DNA from: an uncultured Clostridia bacterium
Lineage (GTDB): Bacteria; Bacillota; Clostridia; TANB77; CAG-508
Direction of reading: 5' to 3'
Length of the DNA: 27,797 bases
Assembly (NCBI GenBank): GCA_949077355.1
Contig: CARUQW010000017.1
Span: forward strand, 1-27,797
Shown here piece by piece: positions 18,423 to 26,162 of this stretch. The notes below the pieces were generated by a model, which saw nothing but the letters and a program-made list of their open reading frames with translations, did not search any database and was not told the DNA's origin. The stretch's first letter is position 1. Every line of letters begins with the position of its first letter. Position numbers and translations under genes: made by a program.

Positions 18423-18438
18423 ACATAGTAGTACTATT
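18416..18438 (+). repeat. Direct repeat copy 1 (toxin start)
   Basis: A 23-bp copy beginning ATGAAGGACATAGTAGTA; it matches 18531-18553 at 21 of 23 positions. In par systems such repeats let the antisense RNA pair with the toxin mRNA at its ribosome-binding region. Confidence 0.8.
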
Positions 18439-18487
18439 AAAACTTATTCTACTACTCAAAATTTTAAATTACATAGAAAAGGAGTAA
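18416..18487 (+). CDS. Small hydrophobic peptide, probable type I toxin
   Basis: A 23-residue peptide: start MKDIVV, a Leu/Ile-rich membrane helix (about residues 4-18) and a charged end YIEKE. A very strong ribosome site (GAGGAGG) precedes it. It has its own promoter, a leader hairpin that masks the ribosome site, and a bidirectional terminator just after the stop codon. A convergent small RNA shares a repeat with the start of the gene. Size, shape and layout match Fst/par-type type I toxins (Fst itself begins MKDL), which act on the membrane. Sequence identity with Fst beyond the first residues is weak, so it may be a new family. Confidence 0.7.
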   Translation: MKDIVVLLKLILLLKILNYIEKE

Positions 18488-18491
18488 GTAA

Positions 18492-18521
18492 AAAAGCAGG
18501 AAAGTGCCATTTCCTGCTTTT
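18492..18521. terminator. Shared bidirectional terminator of toxin and antisense RNA
   Basis: AAAAGCAGGAAA (18492-18503), loop GTGCCA, TTTCCTGCTTTT (18510-18521): a perfect 12-bp stem with T-runs in both reading directions. Confidence 0.9.
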
Positions 18522-18530
18522 AATATTTCC

Positions 18531-18553
18531 ATGAAGGAAATAGTAGTAATATT
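18531..18553 (+). repeat. Direct repeat copy 2 (antisense RNA 5' region)
   Basis: Begins ATGAAGGAAATAGTAGTA; 21 of 23 positions equal the start of the toxin gene. It lacks a ribosome site of its own and lies inside the predicted antisense RNA. Confidence 0.8.
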
Positions 18554-18565
18554 TTTATCTATTTT

Positions 18566-18594
18566 AGTATACTACATATTTTATTCTGTGTCAA
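18566..18594 (-). promoter_or_regulatory. Promoter of the antisense RNA
   Basis: On the minus strand: perfect TTGACA (18594-18589), exactly 17 bp, TATACT (18571-18566). It is one of the best promoters in the window and has no minus-strand gene downstream of it before the shared terminator. Confidence 0.85.
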
Positions 18595-18628
18595 GTTTTT
18601 GTAAAATATTCCTTATAAGGACGGGTTA

Positions 18629-18657
18629 ATACTTTTAAACTTTTATTTTAAAAGTAT
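18629..18657 (-). terminator. Weak hairpin past the activase gene
   Basis: ATACTTTTAAA (18629-18639) pairs with TTTAAAAGTAT (18647-18657), an 11-bp A+T-rich stem 13 bases past the stop codon of the minus-strand activase gene. It lacks a clear T-run, so termination is uncertain. Confidence 0.4.
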
Positions 18658-18670
18658 ATTATAACCATGA

Positions 18671-21600
18671 TTAAACCAAAGCTTCTGTTTTATTTTCTTT
18701 ATCTTCTTTTTGTGTGATGATTTTTTCCTCCGTGCCCAAAATCATGGCTTGCTTTTTTTCTAAGTTATCTTTTGCAACTGTCATTAGTAATTTAATACGG
18801 TTTGCTTGATTAGCTTCACTGGCACCTGGGTCGTAATCGACAGGGGAGATATTGGCATCAGGGTATTTTTCACGGATGGTTTTGATAACTCCTTTTCCAA
18901 CAACATGGTTTGGTAGACAAGCAAATGGTTGTACACATACAATGTTTGGTATGTCATTTTCGATGTATTCAATCATTTCTGCTGTTAAGAACCAACCTTC
19001 TCCTGTTTGATTTCCAATGGATAGGACATCTTTTACTTTTTCTTCTAAGTGCCAAATGTCACATGGTGGCAAATATCCTTTTTTAGAATTAGCAAGTGCA
19101 ATTTTAACATCTTTTTCTAAAATATCAATTAACTTGATAGCTGCTTTCATTAATTTGGCAGATTTTTTATTAATATTTAATAAATTATTAAAAGTAATTT
19201 TATGAGTGCACATGAATTTAGCAAATCCCATAAAGTCTGGTAAAATAACTTCAGCACCTTCTTTTTCTAAAAGGTCTGCTACGTAATTATTTCCAAAAGG
19301 ATGATATTTTATTAAAACTTCACCAACGATACCAACACGAGGTTTTTCAATAGAAGTATCTAATTCGATTTTTTCAAAGTCATTTACAATGTCATAAATA
19401 CTTTGTTTAAATTCTTTATTGGTAGACTTTTCTAATAACTTTTTACATTTTTCCATCCAAGTATCAAATAGTTTTTGAGTTTCTCCTTTATTGACTTCAT
19501 AAGCTCTATTTTTGGTTAGCATTTTTTGTAGTAAATCAGCATAAACTACCATCTTTAATAATCTTTCTGCTAAGGGAATGGTTAGTTTAAAGCCAGGCAT
19601 TTTTTCCATACCAACAATATTGAAAGATATAACTGGGATATGTTCAAATCCAGCATCTTTTAGTGCTTTACGAATAAATCCAATATAATTAGTTGCTCTA
19701 CAACCGCCACCAGTCTGTGACATAATTAAAGCTGTTTTATTTAAATCGTATTTTCCAGATTGAAGAGCTTCTATCATCTGTCCTGTTACTAGAATAGATG
19801 GATAACAAGCATCATTATTAACATATTTTAATCCAGTTTCAACCGTTTTTTGGGTACATTCTCTCAATAATTCAACATGATATCCAGAAACACGTACAGC
19901 AGATTCTAATAATTCAAAATGAATGGGTGCCATCTGTGGAATTAAGATGGTGTAATCCTTACGCATTTCTTTGGTAAAGATTTTTTTCTTAATACCATAG
20001 TCTCCATCTGATTTTTGTTGTACTTTTTCTTGGTCTCGTTTTTTCATACTAGCCAATAGAGAACGAATACGAATTCTAACAGCCCCTAGGTTATTAACCT
20101 CATCAATTTTGATTAAAGTATACATTTTATTGAAACTAGTTAAAATTTCTTCTACTTGGTCGGTTGTTACAGCATCTACACCACAACCGAAAGAATTCAA
20201 TTGCACTAATTCTAAGCAATCATGTTTTCCAACAAAGTCTGCTGATGCATATAATCTTGCATGATAAACCCATTGGTCAACAACTCGAATCGGTCTTTTG
20301 GCTTCTGTCTTATCGGAAATACTATCTTCTGTTAGAACAGAAAGCCCTAAAGAAGTAATTAAAGTATCAATACCATGGTTGATTTCTGGGTCTACGTGGT
20401 AAGGACGACCAGCTAAAACGATACCTTTTAAATGATTTTCTTCTAAATATCTTACCGTTTCGGTTCCTTTGTCACGGATATCCTTTTTACATTTTTGATA
20501 TTCTTTTTCTGCTTTTTCAGCAGCTTCCAATAACTCTGATTTTGTAAAATGATATCCTTTAAATTCTTCTAATTCCATTATTTTCTTTACTAAGTTTTTC
20601 TTTTCAAAAGGTAAAAATGGATTTAAGAACTTAATATCTTCTTTTTTCAATCCTTCTACATTGTTTTTCAATACCTCAGAGTAAGAAATAACAATTGGAC
20701 AATTGTAATGATTATCTGCTTTTTCATATTCTTTTCTAGAATATGGAATACAAGGATAGAAAATCGTTTTAATTCCTTGTTCTAGTAAGCTTTCGATATG
20801 ACCATGAGAAAGTTTAGCTGGATAGCAAACAGACTCAGAAGGCATAGATTCCATTCCTTTTTCATAAGTTTTACGTGTACTTTTTTCAGAAAGAACCACA
20901 CGGAATCCTAGACTAGTTAAGAAAGTAAACCAGAATGGATAATCTTCATACATATTTAAAACTCTTGGAATACCTATGGTTCCCCTGGTAGCGAATTGTT
21001 CTTCTAAAGGCTTATAGTCAAAAAGTCTTTCTTGTTTATACTGAATTAGATTTGGTAATTTTTTAGCTTTTGTAACAATTCCAGCTCCTTTTTCACAACG
21101 GTTACCAGATACATGAATTTGTCCGTTACTAAATTTGTTAATAGTTAATTTACAATGATTTTCACAATTGTTACAACGTGTATGTGTTACTTTAATTTCT
21201 AAATGTTCTAATTCTTCTGTTTTTAATATCGTTGATTGATATTCCATATCTAAGTTAGCTTCATATTGTTCTTTGGATAAAAGTGCCATTCCATAAGCAC
21301 CCATTAATCCAGAAATATCAGGGCGAACTACATTTTTTCCAACAATTAATTCAAAAGCACGTAAAACGGCATCGTTGTAGAAAGTACCACCTTGTACAAC
21401 AATATGTTTACCCAAAGTTTCAACATCTCTTACTTTCATAACTTTTTGAATGGCATTTTTGATAACAGAATAAGATAATCCACTTGAAATATCACCAACA
21501 GAGTAACCTTCTTTTTGGGCTTGTTTGATTTTAGAATTCATAAATACCGTACATCTAGAACCTAAATCAACAGGTCTTTTGCTATTGATAGCTTCTTTTA

Positions 21601-23020
21601 CGAAATCAGAAATTTCTAAGTTTAAACTTTTAGCAAATGTTTCAATAAAAGAACCACAACCAGAAGAACAAGCTTCATTTAACATGATATTATCAATGGA
21701 GCCGTTTTTCATACGAATGTATTTCATATCTTGTCCACCAATGTCAACAATGGCTGTTACATTAGGCTCAAATGTTTTGGCAGCTGTATAATGGGCAATG
21801 GTTTCAATTTCATTTAAATCTACGTTTAAAGCTGTTTGAATTAGCTTTTCACCATAGCCAGTAACACCACTGTATCTTAAAATAGCCTTTTGAGGTAATA
21901 CGTCATATAGTTTTTTTAGCATGTTCATAACACTTTTTAATGGATTTCCTTCATTGCTTCCATAAAGAGAATATAATAGTTTTCCATCTTTATCAATTAG
22001 AACTAATTTAGTAGTAGTAGAACCAGCGTCAATTCCAAGATAACAATCACCTTCGTAATTTTCTAAAGAGGCTTTTTCAACTTTTGTTTTATCATGTCTT
22101 TCTTTGAACGAATTATAATCTTCTTTATTTTTAAATAAAGGATCAAGAGGTTGTGTTGTATTATCTTGTGAATTTTTTAAATTTTCAATTTTTTGATGTA
22201 ATTCATCTGGTGTAATGGTATCAGAATTGATAGAATCTAAAGCAGCCCCTTTAGCTACTAAAAGATGTGCTTCTTCTGGTACAATAATTTCATCATCTTT
22301 TAAATTTAAGGTTTCAATAAATCGAGTTCGTAATTCAGACAAATAATTTAAAGGACCACCTAAAAAGGCAACATTACCACGAATTGGTCTACCACAAGCA
22401 AGACCACTAATGGTTTGATTAACAACTGCTTGAAAAATAGAAGCAGCAATATCTTCTTTAGCAGCACCTTCATTAATTAAAGGCTGGATATCAGTTTTAG
22501 CAAAAACACCACAACGAGAAGCGATTGGGTAAATAGTAGAATATCCTTTTGCTAATTCATTTAAACCGGCCGTATCCGTATGTAATAAAGATGCCATCTG
22601 GTCTAAAAAGGCTCCTGTACCACCAGCACAAGTACCATTCATACGTTGTTCAATCGATTGGTCAAAATAAATAATTTTAGCATCTTCACCGCCAAGTTCA
22701 ATTACAACATCGGTTCTAGGAATGTATTTTTCAACAGAACGTTTACAAGAAACTACTTCTTGAATAAAATTAACGCCCAAAAACTTAGCAGCAGACATAG
22801 CTCCAGAACCTGTAAGTGCTAATGTAAAATAGTTTAGAGGGAATTTGGTTAATAAATCCTCTAAAACATGGCAAACAGTATTTTTTGTATCTGAAAAATG
22901 TCTTTGATAATCTTTATATATCGTATTTTTATTTCTATCCATAACAATAATTTTTACAGTAGTAGACCCAACATCTAATCCAACATGTAAAATATTGTCT
23001 ATATTTTTGTTATTCTCCAT
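18671..23020 (-). CDS. Giant acyl-CoA dehydratase activase-related protein (BcrAD/BadFG + DUF2229 + HgdB-like)
   Basis: A 1449-residue protein of the 2-hydroxyacyl-CoA dehydratase activator superfamily. Two ASKHA-type activase domains (about residues 12-265 and 324-580) each show the phosphate motif (GLDVGSTTVK, GIDAGSTTTK) and a cysteine motif for a bridging iron-sulfur cluster (GTCAGGTGAF, EACSSGCGSF). A small Cys motif, CNNCENHC, lies near 613. Then come a DUF2229-like region (about 670-890) and an HgdB-like dehydratase-subunit region (about 1020-1400). The length and order match the large CoA-activase proteins common in Clostridia, whose substrate is not established. The start at 23020 is chosen over 23044 because AGAAAGGAAG lies just before it. 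It is transcribed alone. Confidence 0.9.
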   Translation of the reverse strand: MENNKNIDNILHVGLDVGSTTVKIIVMDRNKNTIYKDYQRHFSDTKNTVCHVLEDLLTKFPLNYFTLALTGSGAMSAAKFLGVNFIQEVVSCKRSVEKYIPRTDVVIELGGEDAKIIYFDQSIEQRMNGTCAGGTGAFLDQMASLLHTDTAGLNELAKGYSTIYPIASRCGVFAKTDIQPLINEGAAKEDIAASIFQAVVNQTISGLACGRPIRGNVAFLGGPLNYLSELRTRFIETLNLKDDEIIVPEEAHLLVAKGAALDSINSDTITPDELHQKIENLKNSQDNTTQPLDPLFKNKEDYNSFKERHDKTKVEKASLENYEGDCYLGIDAGSTTTKLVLIDKDGKLLYSLYGSNEGNPLKSVMNMLKKLYDVLPQKAILRYSGVTGYGEKLIQTALNVDLNEIETIAHYTAAKTFEPNVTAIVDIGGQDMKYIRMKNGSIDNIMLNEACSSGCGSFIETFAKSLNLEISDFVKEAINSKRPVDLGSRCTVFMNSKIKQAQKEGYSVGDISSGLSYSVIKNAIQKVMKVRDVETLGKHIVVQGGTFYNDAVLRAFELIVGKNVVRPDISGLMGAYGMALLSKEQYEANLDMEYQSTILKTEELEHLEIKVTHTRCNNCENHCKLTINKFSNGQIHVSGNRCEKGAGIVTKAKKLPNLIQYKQERLFDYKPLEEQFATRGTIGIPRVLNMYEDYPFWFTFLTSLGFRVVLSEKSTRKTYEKGMESMPSESVCYPAKLSHGHIESLLEQGIKTIFYPCIPYSRKEYEKADNHYNCPIVISYSEVLKNNVEGLKKEDIKFLNPFLPFEKKNLVKKIMELEEFKGYHFTKSELLEAAEKAEKEYQKCKKDIRDKGTETVRYLEENHLKGIVLAGRPYHVDPEINHGIDTLITSLGLSVLTEDSISDKTEAKRPIRVVDQWVYHARLYASADFVGKHDCLELVQLNSFGCGVDAVTTDQVEEILTSFNKMYTLIKIDEVNNLGAVRIRIRSLLASMKKRDQEKVQQKSDGDYGIKKKIFTKEMRKDYTILIPQMAPIHFELLESAVRVSGYHVELLRECTQKTVETGLKYVNNDACYPSILVTGQMIEALQSGKYDLNKTALIMSQTGGGCRATNYIGFIRKALKDAGFEHIPVISFNIVGMEKMPGFKLTIPLAERLLKMVVYADLLQKMLTKNRAYEVNKGETQKLFDTWMEKCKKLLEKSTNKEFKQSIYDIVNDFEKIELDTSIEKPRVGIVGEVLIKYHPFGNNYVADLLEKEGAEVILPDFMGFAKFMCTHKITFNNLLNINKKSAKLMKAAIKLIDILEKDVKIALANSKKGYLPPCDIWHLEEKVKDVLSIGNQTGEGWFLTAEMIEYIENDIPNIVCVQPFACLPNHVVGKGVIKTIREKYPDANISPVDYDPGASEANQANRIKLLMTVAKDNLEKKQAMILGTEEKIITQKEDKENKTEALV

Positions 23021-23040
23021 GACAAAAACTTCCTTTCTGT

Positions 23041-23059
23041 ACATAGGATTAATCTATGT
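23041..23059 (-). promoter_or_regulatory. Stem-loop in the activase leader
   Basis: ACATAG (23041-23046) and CTATGT (23054-23059) form a perfect 6-bp inverted repeat around GATTAAT. It lies between the promoter and the ribosome site of the activase gene. It may be an operator or an mRNA hairpin; no regulator is identified. Confidence 0.35.
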
Positions 23060-23069
23060 AACCCTTCTC

Positions 23070-23098
23070 ATTGTATACGGAAAACGGTTTTTTGTCAA
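23070..23098 (-). promoter_or_regulatory. Promoter of the activase gene
   Basis: On the minus strand: perfect TTGACA (23098-23093), exactly 17 bp, TACAAT (23075-23070), about 50 bases before the start codon. Confidence 0.85.
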
Positions 23099-23118
23099 AT
23101 GGAAAATACTGGGTGATA

Positions 23119-23364
23119 ATTTTGAAGATTGCCAGAGGGGAGGGACTTTTTTGGCAATTTTTGGGGGTTTATTTTTAAAATTAAAAAGTTAATCTATTTT
23201 TTACTTGTAACTCCCAGCTACGAACCAGCTGTAATTACATAACAGCTGGTAATCTTGCTGGTCCCCACGAATTGTTACTGCGAAAAAAATAGATTAACTT
23301 TTTTAAGATAAAATTTAAATGAAAATTGCCAAAAAGGTCCCTCCCCTCTGGCAATCTTCAAAAT
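23119..23364. repeat. 246-bp long-inverted-repeat element
   Basis: Outer arms of 43 bp (23119-23161 and 23322-23364) match with one mismatch. A second pair of arms, about 22 bp (23181-23202 and 23284-23306), lies inside. The centre folds further: GTAAC/GTTAC, CCAGC/GCTGG and a 9-bp hairpin ACCAGCTGT/ACAGCTGGT (about 23225-23251). The two internal loops carry the same word ACGAA (23219-23223 and 23267-23271). There is no coding capacity and no clear target duplication. It may be a MITE-like non-autonomous element, or a structured RNA. Confidence 0.8.
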
Positions 23365-23437
23365 CATTATGGATGGTTCTAAAAAGGACAAACAAACCAT
23401 AAAATAGATAATAAATAAAAAGAACAAGGAGGAAGTT

Positions 23438-23986
23438 ATGAAAAATAAAAAGATAGGGGTAATTTTCTTTTTCCTATTAATTATTATATTGATAGCGGGA
23501 TATTTTGGAATACAGTATGTTAGAAAGAAACAAGAACAAGAAACTACAGTAAAAGAATATATACCACAGGAAGAAATAGCAGAAGAACAAGTAAGACAAA
23601 CAATCGTTAGTTTGTATTTTCCGAATAAAGAGACGAATGAAATAAATCCAGAGGCAAGGTTGATTGATATTAAGGAAATCATTAATGATGCTTATGAAAA
23701 ATTGGTGGTATTGCTAATAGAAGGACCTAAAAATGATAAAAATAAGAAGATAATACCAGACGGGACAAAATTAAATAAAACTTATTTAGAAGAAGATTGT
23801 GTGGTATTAGACTTTTCAAAAGAGTTTTTAAATTATCCCAAAGAAGATGAAAAAGAAAAAATAAATTTAATTAATTGTATTGTTAATACTTTAACAGAAT
23901 TAACAGAAATCAATCAAGTGAAAATTTTGATTGATGGAAACGAAAATGAGCAATTTAATGAAATTTATAGTAGGAAAAATAGTTAG
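23438..23986 (+). CDS. GerMN-domain protein
   Basis: A 182-residue protein with an N-terminal membrane helix (about residues 7-27). It carries a GerMN-like domain (about 50-175), recognised from 'TIVSLYFPN', 'VVLLIEGP', 'IIPDGTKLNKTYLEEDCVVLDFS' (in parts) and 'NCIVNTLTELTEINQVKILIDG'. GerMN domains occur in GerM and in related secreted proteins of spore-formers, with roles in sporulation and germination. There is no Cys lipobox. The ribosome site is AAGGAGG. Its stop codon abuts the convergent small gene. Whether this is GerM itself is not certain because GerM proper usually has two such domains. Confidence 0.75.
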   Translation: MKNKKIGVIFFFLLIIILIAGYFGIQYVRKKQEQETTVKEYIPQEEIAEEQVRQTIVSLYFPNKETNEINPEARLIDIKEIINDAYEKLVVLLIEGPKNDKNKKIIPDGTKLNKTYLEEDCVVLDFSKEFLNYPKEDEKEKINLINCIVNTLTELTEINQVKILIDGNENEQFNEIYSRKNS

Positions 23987-24178
23987 TTACTTTTTAAGAA
24001 TTTTAAATAATTTAAAATATTTTAAGTTATGTTGAAGATTGTTTAAAAAATGTTCAACATCAGTTAAAGAATTAATCGTATTTTTTTTATATAAATTAAA
24101 ATCGAAAGATTTTTTTTGAGGAGGTTTTTTATCTCCTCTATTATTTTGGTTGTTGTCATTTAAAAAAATTCGGTTCAT
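23987..24178 (-). CDS. Small protein of unknown function
   Basis: A 63-residue basic, Asn/Lys-rich protein: a polar start 'MNRIFLNDNNQNNRGDKKPP' and a probable amphipathic helix at the end ('SLTDVEHFLNNLQHNLKYFK'). There are no membrane segments. I do not recognise a family. Support for being real: an AGGAG ribosome site 9 bases before the start, a possible minus-strand promoter in the shared intergenic region, and exact back-to-back packing with the GerMN gene. It could also be a chance frame in A+T-rich DNA. Confidence 0.5.
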   Translation of the reverse strand: MNRIFLNDNNQNNRGDKKPPQKKSFDFNLYKKNTINSLTDVEHFLNNLQHNLKYFKLFKILKK

Positions 24179-24197
24179 TTTGATTTTCTCCTAATTC

Positions 24198-24215
24198 CTA
24201 ATTTTGCAAAATTAG
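24198..24215. repeat. 18-bp perfect palindrome
   Basis: CTAATTTTGCAAAATTAG is fully self-complementary. It equals the two outer arms of the DUF1016-associated palindrome at 26415 joined without its centre. It overlaps the -35 box of the methyltransferase gene. Confidence 0.6.
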
Positions 24216-24232
24216 CCTTTTTGTTGTATAAT
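24204..24232 (+). promoter_or_regulatory. Promoter of the methyltransferase gene
   Basis: TTGCAA (24204-24209), 17 bp, perfect TATAAT (24227-24232), about 35 bases before the start codon. The -35 box lies inside the palindrome. Confidence 0.7.
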
Positions 24233-24267
24233 ATGCAAGAAATAGAAAAAAGTTAAGGAAATTTAAA

Positions 24268-25011
24268 ATGGAAATAAAATTAGATGAAAATGAAAAAATA
24301 GAGGATTTACAATTTAAAAGCTTAAAAATAATTCAAAATAAGAAAGGATTTTGTTTTGGAATTGATAGTATATTATTATCTGATTTCGCTAAACAAATAA
24401 AAAAAGATAGTAAAGTAATAGATTTAGGAACAGGTACTGGAATTATTGCAACACTATTATGTGGAAAAACAGAATTAAAAGAAATTATAGGAATTGAAAA
24501 ACAAAAAGAGGTATATGAAATGGCTCAAAAAAGTATTCAATTGAATCAATTGGAAAATAAATTCAAAATAATTCATGAAGATATAAAAAATTTGGATAAA
24601 ATATTAGAAAAAAATACTTTTGATGCAATTGTAACCAATCCACCATATAAGAAAAAAAATACAGGAATAATAAATGAAGAAGAAAAGAAAATTATTTCAA
24701 GACATGAAACAACAGCTACATTAGAAGATTTTATCAAGGTTGCGAAAGATTTGTTAAAAGACAAAGGGGAATTTTATATGGTGCATAGACCAGATAGATT
24801 GGTTGACATACTGAGTCTTATGAGAAATTACAAAATAGAGCCTAAAATTTTACGATTTGTTTATTCAAATGAAGAATGCGAGCCAAAGCTAATTTTGATA
24901 AAAGGAATTAAAAATGCAAGACCATTTTTAAACGTAGAAAAAAATTTGTACATTTATGATAAAAGTGGAAATTATACGCAAGAAATTAATGAAATATATC
25001 ATAAATATTAA
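24268..25011 (+). CDS. N6-adenine methyltransferase, TrmN6/YfiC-like
   Basis: A 247-residue class I SAM-dependent methyltransferase. The SAM-binding motif VIDLGTGTG is at residues 50-58, the acidic end of strand 2 is GIEKQKE, and the N6-adenine catalytic motif NPPY is at 124-127. The start 'FKSLKIIQNKKGFCFGIDSILLSDF' (in parts) and the end 'MVHRPDRL' match the tRNA1(Val) A37 N6-methyltransferase family. The pairing with rsmI just downstream is common in Firmicutes and supports the call. The substrate is inferred from the family. A weak AAGG ribosome site precedes the start. Confidence 0.85.
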   Translation: MEIKLDENEKIEDLQFKSLKIIQNKKGFCFGIDSILLSDFAKQIKKDSKVIDLGTGTGIIATLLCGKTELKEIIGIEKQKEVYEMAQKSIQLNQLENKFKIIHEDIKNLDKILEKNTFDAIVTNPPYKKKNTGIINEEEKKIISRHETTATLEDFIKVAKDLLKDKGEFYMVHRPDRLVDILSLMRNYKIEPKILRFVYSNEECEPKLILIKGIKNARPFLNVEKNLYIYDKSGNYTQEINEIYHKY

Positions 25012-25016
25012 TTTAT

Positions 25017-25043
25017 TGCCAAAAAGGACTGTCCCTAATGGCA
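25017..25043. repeat. Short palindromic element between the two methyltransferase genes
   Basis: TGCCA-aaaa-GGAC-t-GTCC-ctaa-TGGCA: an imperfect palindrome with paired ends and a paired centre. Its words ATTGCCAAAAAGG and GTCCCT also occur in the arms of the 246-bp element at 23119-23364. It may be a minor member of the same repeat family, or a weak attenuator before rsmI. Confidence 0.5.
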
Positions 25044-25057
25044 GAAAGGACTAAAAA

Positions 25058-25894
25058 ATGAGAGAAGATAAAATAGGAATTTTATATGTAGTAGCAACTC
25101 CAATTGGTAATTTAGAGGATATTACATTAAGAGCAATTAAAGTGTTGCAACAAGTTGATTTGATTGCAGCAGAGGATACAAGACATACTTTGAAATTACT
25201 AAATCATTTAGAAATATCAAAACCACTAATTAGTTATCATAGGCATAATGAGGAGATAAAAACAGAAGTACTAATTGAAAAATTGAAAGAAGGACAAAGT
25301 ATTGCTTTGGTATCAGATGCTGGAACACCAGGAATTTGTGATCCAGGAGAAGTGGTAATTAAAAAATGCATAGAAGAGGGAATAACGGTTATTCCAATTC
25401 CAGGAGCGTGTGCTATGATTAATGCATTAATTGCTTCTGGAGTTGATACAAAAGAGTTTACTTTTTTGGGATTTTTACCACTCCATAAAAAGTTAAGAAA
25501 GGAAAAATTAGAGGAAATCCAAAAAAGTCAAAAAACAGTTATACTTTATGAAGCACCACATAAATTACAAACAACCTTAAAGGATTTATCTGTTTTTTTA
25601 GAGGATAGACAAATTGTTCTTGCTAGGGAGCTAACAAAAATTCATGAGGAATTTATCAGAGGAACGGTAAAAGAAATTATGGAAAGAGCAGAAAGCTTAA
25701 AGGGTGAAATAGTTTTGATGATAGAAGGAAATCACGAAATTGAAATAGAAAAAAGTTTTGAAAATTTAAGTTTGGAAGAACATTACAAATTATATGAGCA
25801 ACAGGGAATTCCTAAGAAAGAAATTATAAAGAAGATAGCTAAAGATAGAGGTTTAAGTAAAAATGATGTGTATCAAGAGTTTTTAGAAAAGTAA
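25058..25894 (+). CDS. rsmI: 16S rRNA (cytidine-1402 2'-O)-methyltransferase RsmI
   Basis: A 278-residue protein, the usual length for RsmI, which 2'-O-methylates C1402 in the decoding centre of 16S rRNA using SAM. Family blocks: ATPIGNLEDITLRA (about residues 12-25), AEDTRHTLKLL (about 37-48), VSDAGTPGICDPG (about 87-99) and YEAPHKL (about 166-172). It is all intact, with a tetrapyrrole-methylase fold expected. It follows the TrmN6-like gene by 46 bases and is probably co-transcribed. The ribosome site is AAAGGA. Confidence 0.96.
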   Translation: MREDKIGILYVVATPIGNLEDITLRAIKVLQQVDLIAAEDTRHTLKLLNHLEISKPLISYHRHNEEIKTEVLIEKLKEGQSIALVSDAGTPGICDPGEVVIKKCIEEGITVIPIPGACAMINALIASGVDTKEFTFLGFLPLHKKLRKEKLEEIQKSQKTVILYEAPHKLQTTLKDLSVFLEDRQIVLARELTKIHEEFIRGTVKEIMERAESLKGEIVLMIEGNHEIEIEKSFENLSLEEHYKLYEQQGIPKKEIIKKIAKDRGLSKNDVYQEFLEK

Positions 25895-25961
25895 CATAAT
25901 CTAATATACTGAAAGAAAAATAAAAATATATGCGAAAAGCATAAAATATTTTATGAAAGTA

Positions 25962-25990
25962 TTGAAAAAAGAAAAAGCTTACAGTATAAT
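25962..25990 (+). promoter_or_regulatory. Promoter of the surface-protein remnant
   Basis: TTGAAA (25962-25967), exactly 17 bp, perfect TATAAT (25985-25990). The next good ribosome site (AAAGGAGGAG) is at about 26150, before the prepilin-like fragment, giving a leader of about 165 nt with no convincing gene. Confidence 0.7.
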
Positions 25991-26162
25991 TTGAATGTAT
26001 ATTATTTGCTATTTTTGCGAATAGAAAAAGAACTTTGAAAAGTAAATACCCTTATAAAAAGTGTTTTGAAAGGAATACTATTGGCAAAAATGGAAATAAT
26101 GAAACTAGAAAATAAAAAAAGAAACCTAAGAAAGAAAAAATAAAACAAAGGAGGAGATTTTA

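Larger units (their letters stand above)
18490..18559 (-). ncRNA. Probable antitoxin small RNA
   Basis: A minus-strand transcript of about 70 nt is predicted from the promoter at 18594-18566 to the shared terminator hairpin at 18521-18492. Its first part is the complement of direct repeat copy 2, so it can pair with copy 1 at the start of the toxin message; its 3' end is fully complementary to the toxin terminator. This is the design of RNA II of the pAD1 par locus. The ends are estimates. Confidence 0.65.

Noticed and set aside
18531..18629. Second peptide frame starting MKEIVV downstream of the toxin terminator
   Set aside because: It has no ribosome site, sits after the terminator, and its first codons only mirror the direct repeat used by the antisense RNA.
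23266..23282. Similarity of the 246-bp element (ACGAATTGTTACTG) to the variable region (ACGAATTGTTGCTG), suggesting a template repeat
   Set aside because: Only about 13 of 14 bases match and the neighbouring bases diverge at once; a template repeat should match over 100 bases or more.
26074..26143. Short Lys-rich frame (TTG or ATG start) before the prepilin-like fragment
   Set aside because: About 20 residues of mostly Lys/Arg/Asn in A-rich DNA, with a non-standard start in the better-placed version; not enough to call a gene.
25895..26160. Possible riboswitch or structured leader before the prepilin fragment
   Set aside because: Only weak A+T-rich pairings are visible; no known riboswitch core was recognised. 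Apart from the promoter at 25962-25990 I see nothing supportable here.
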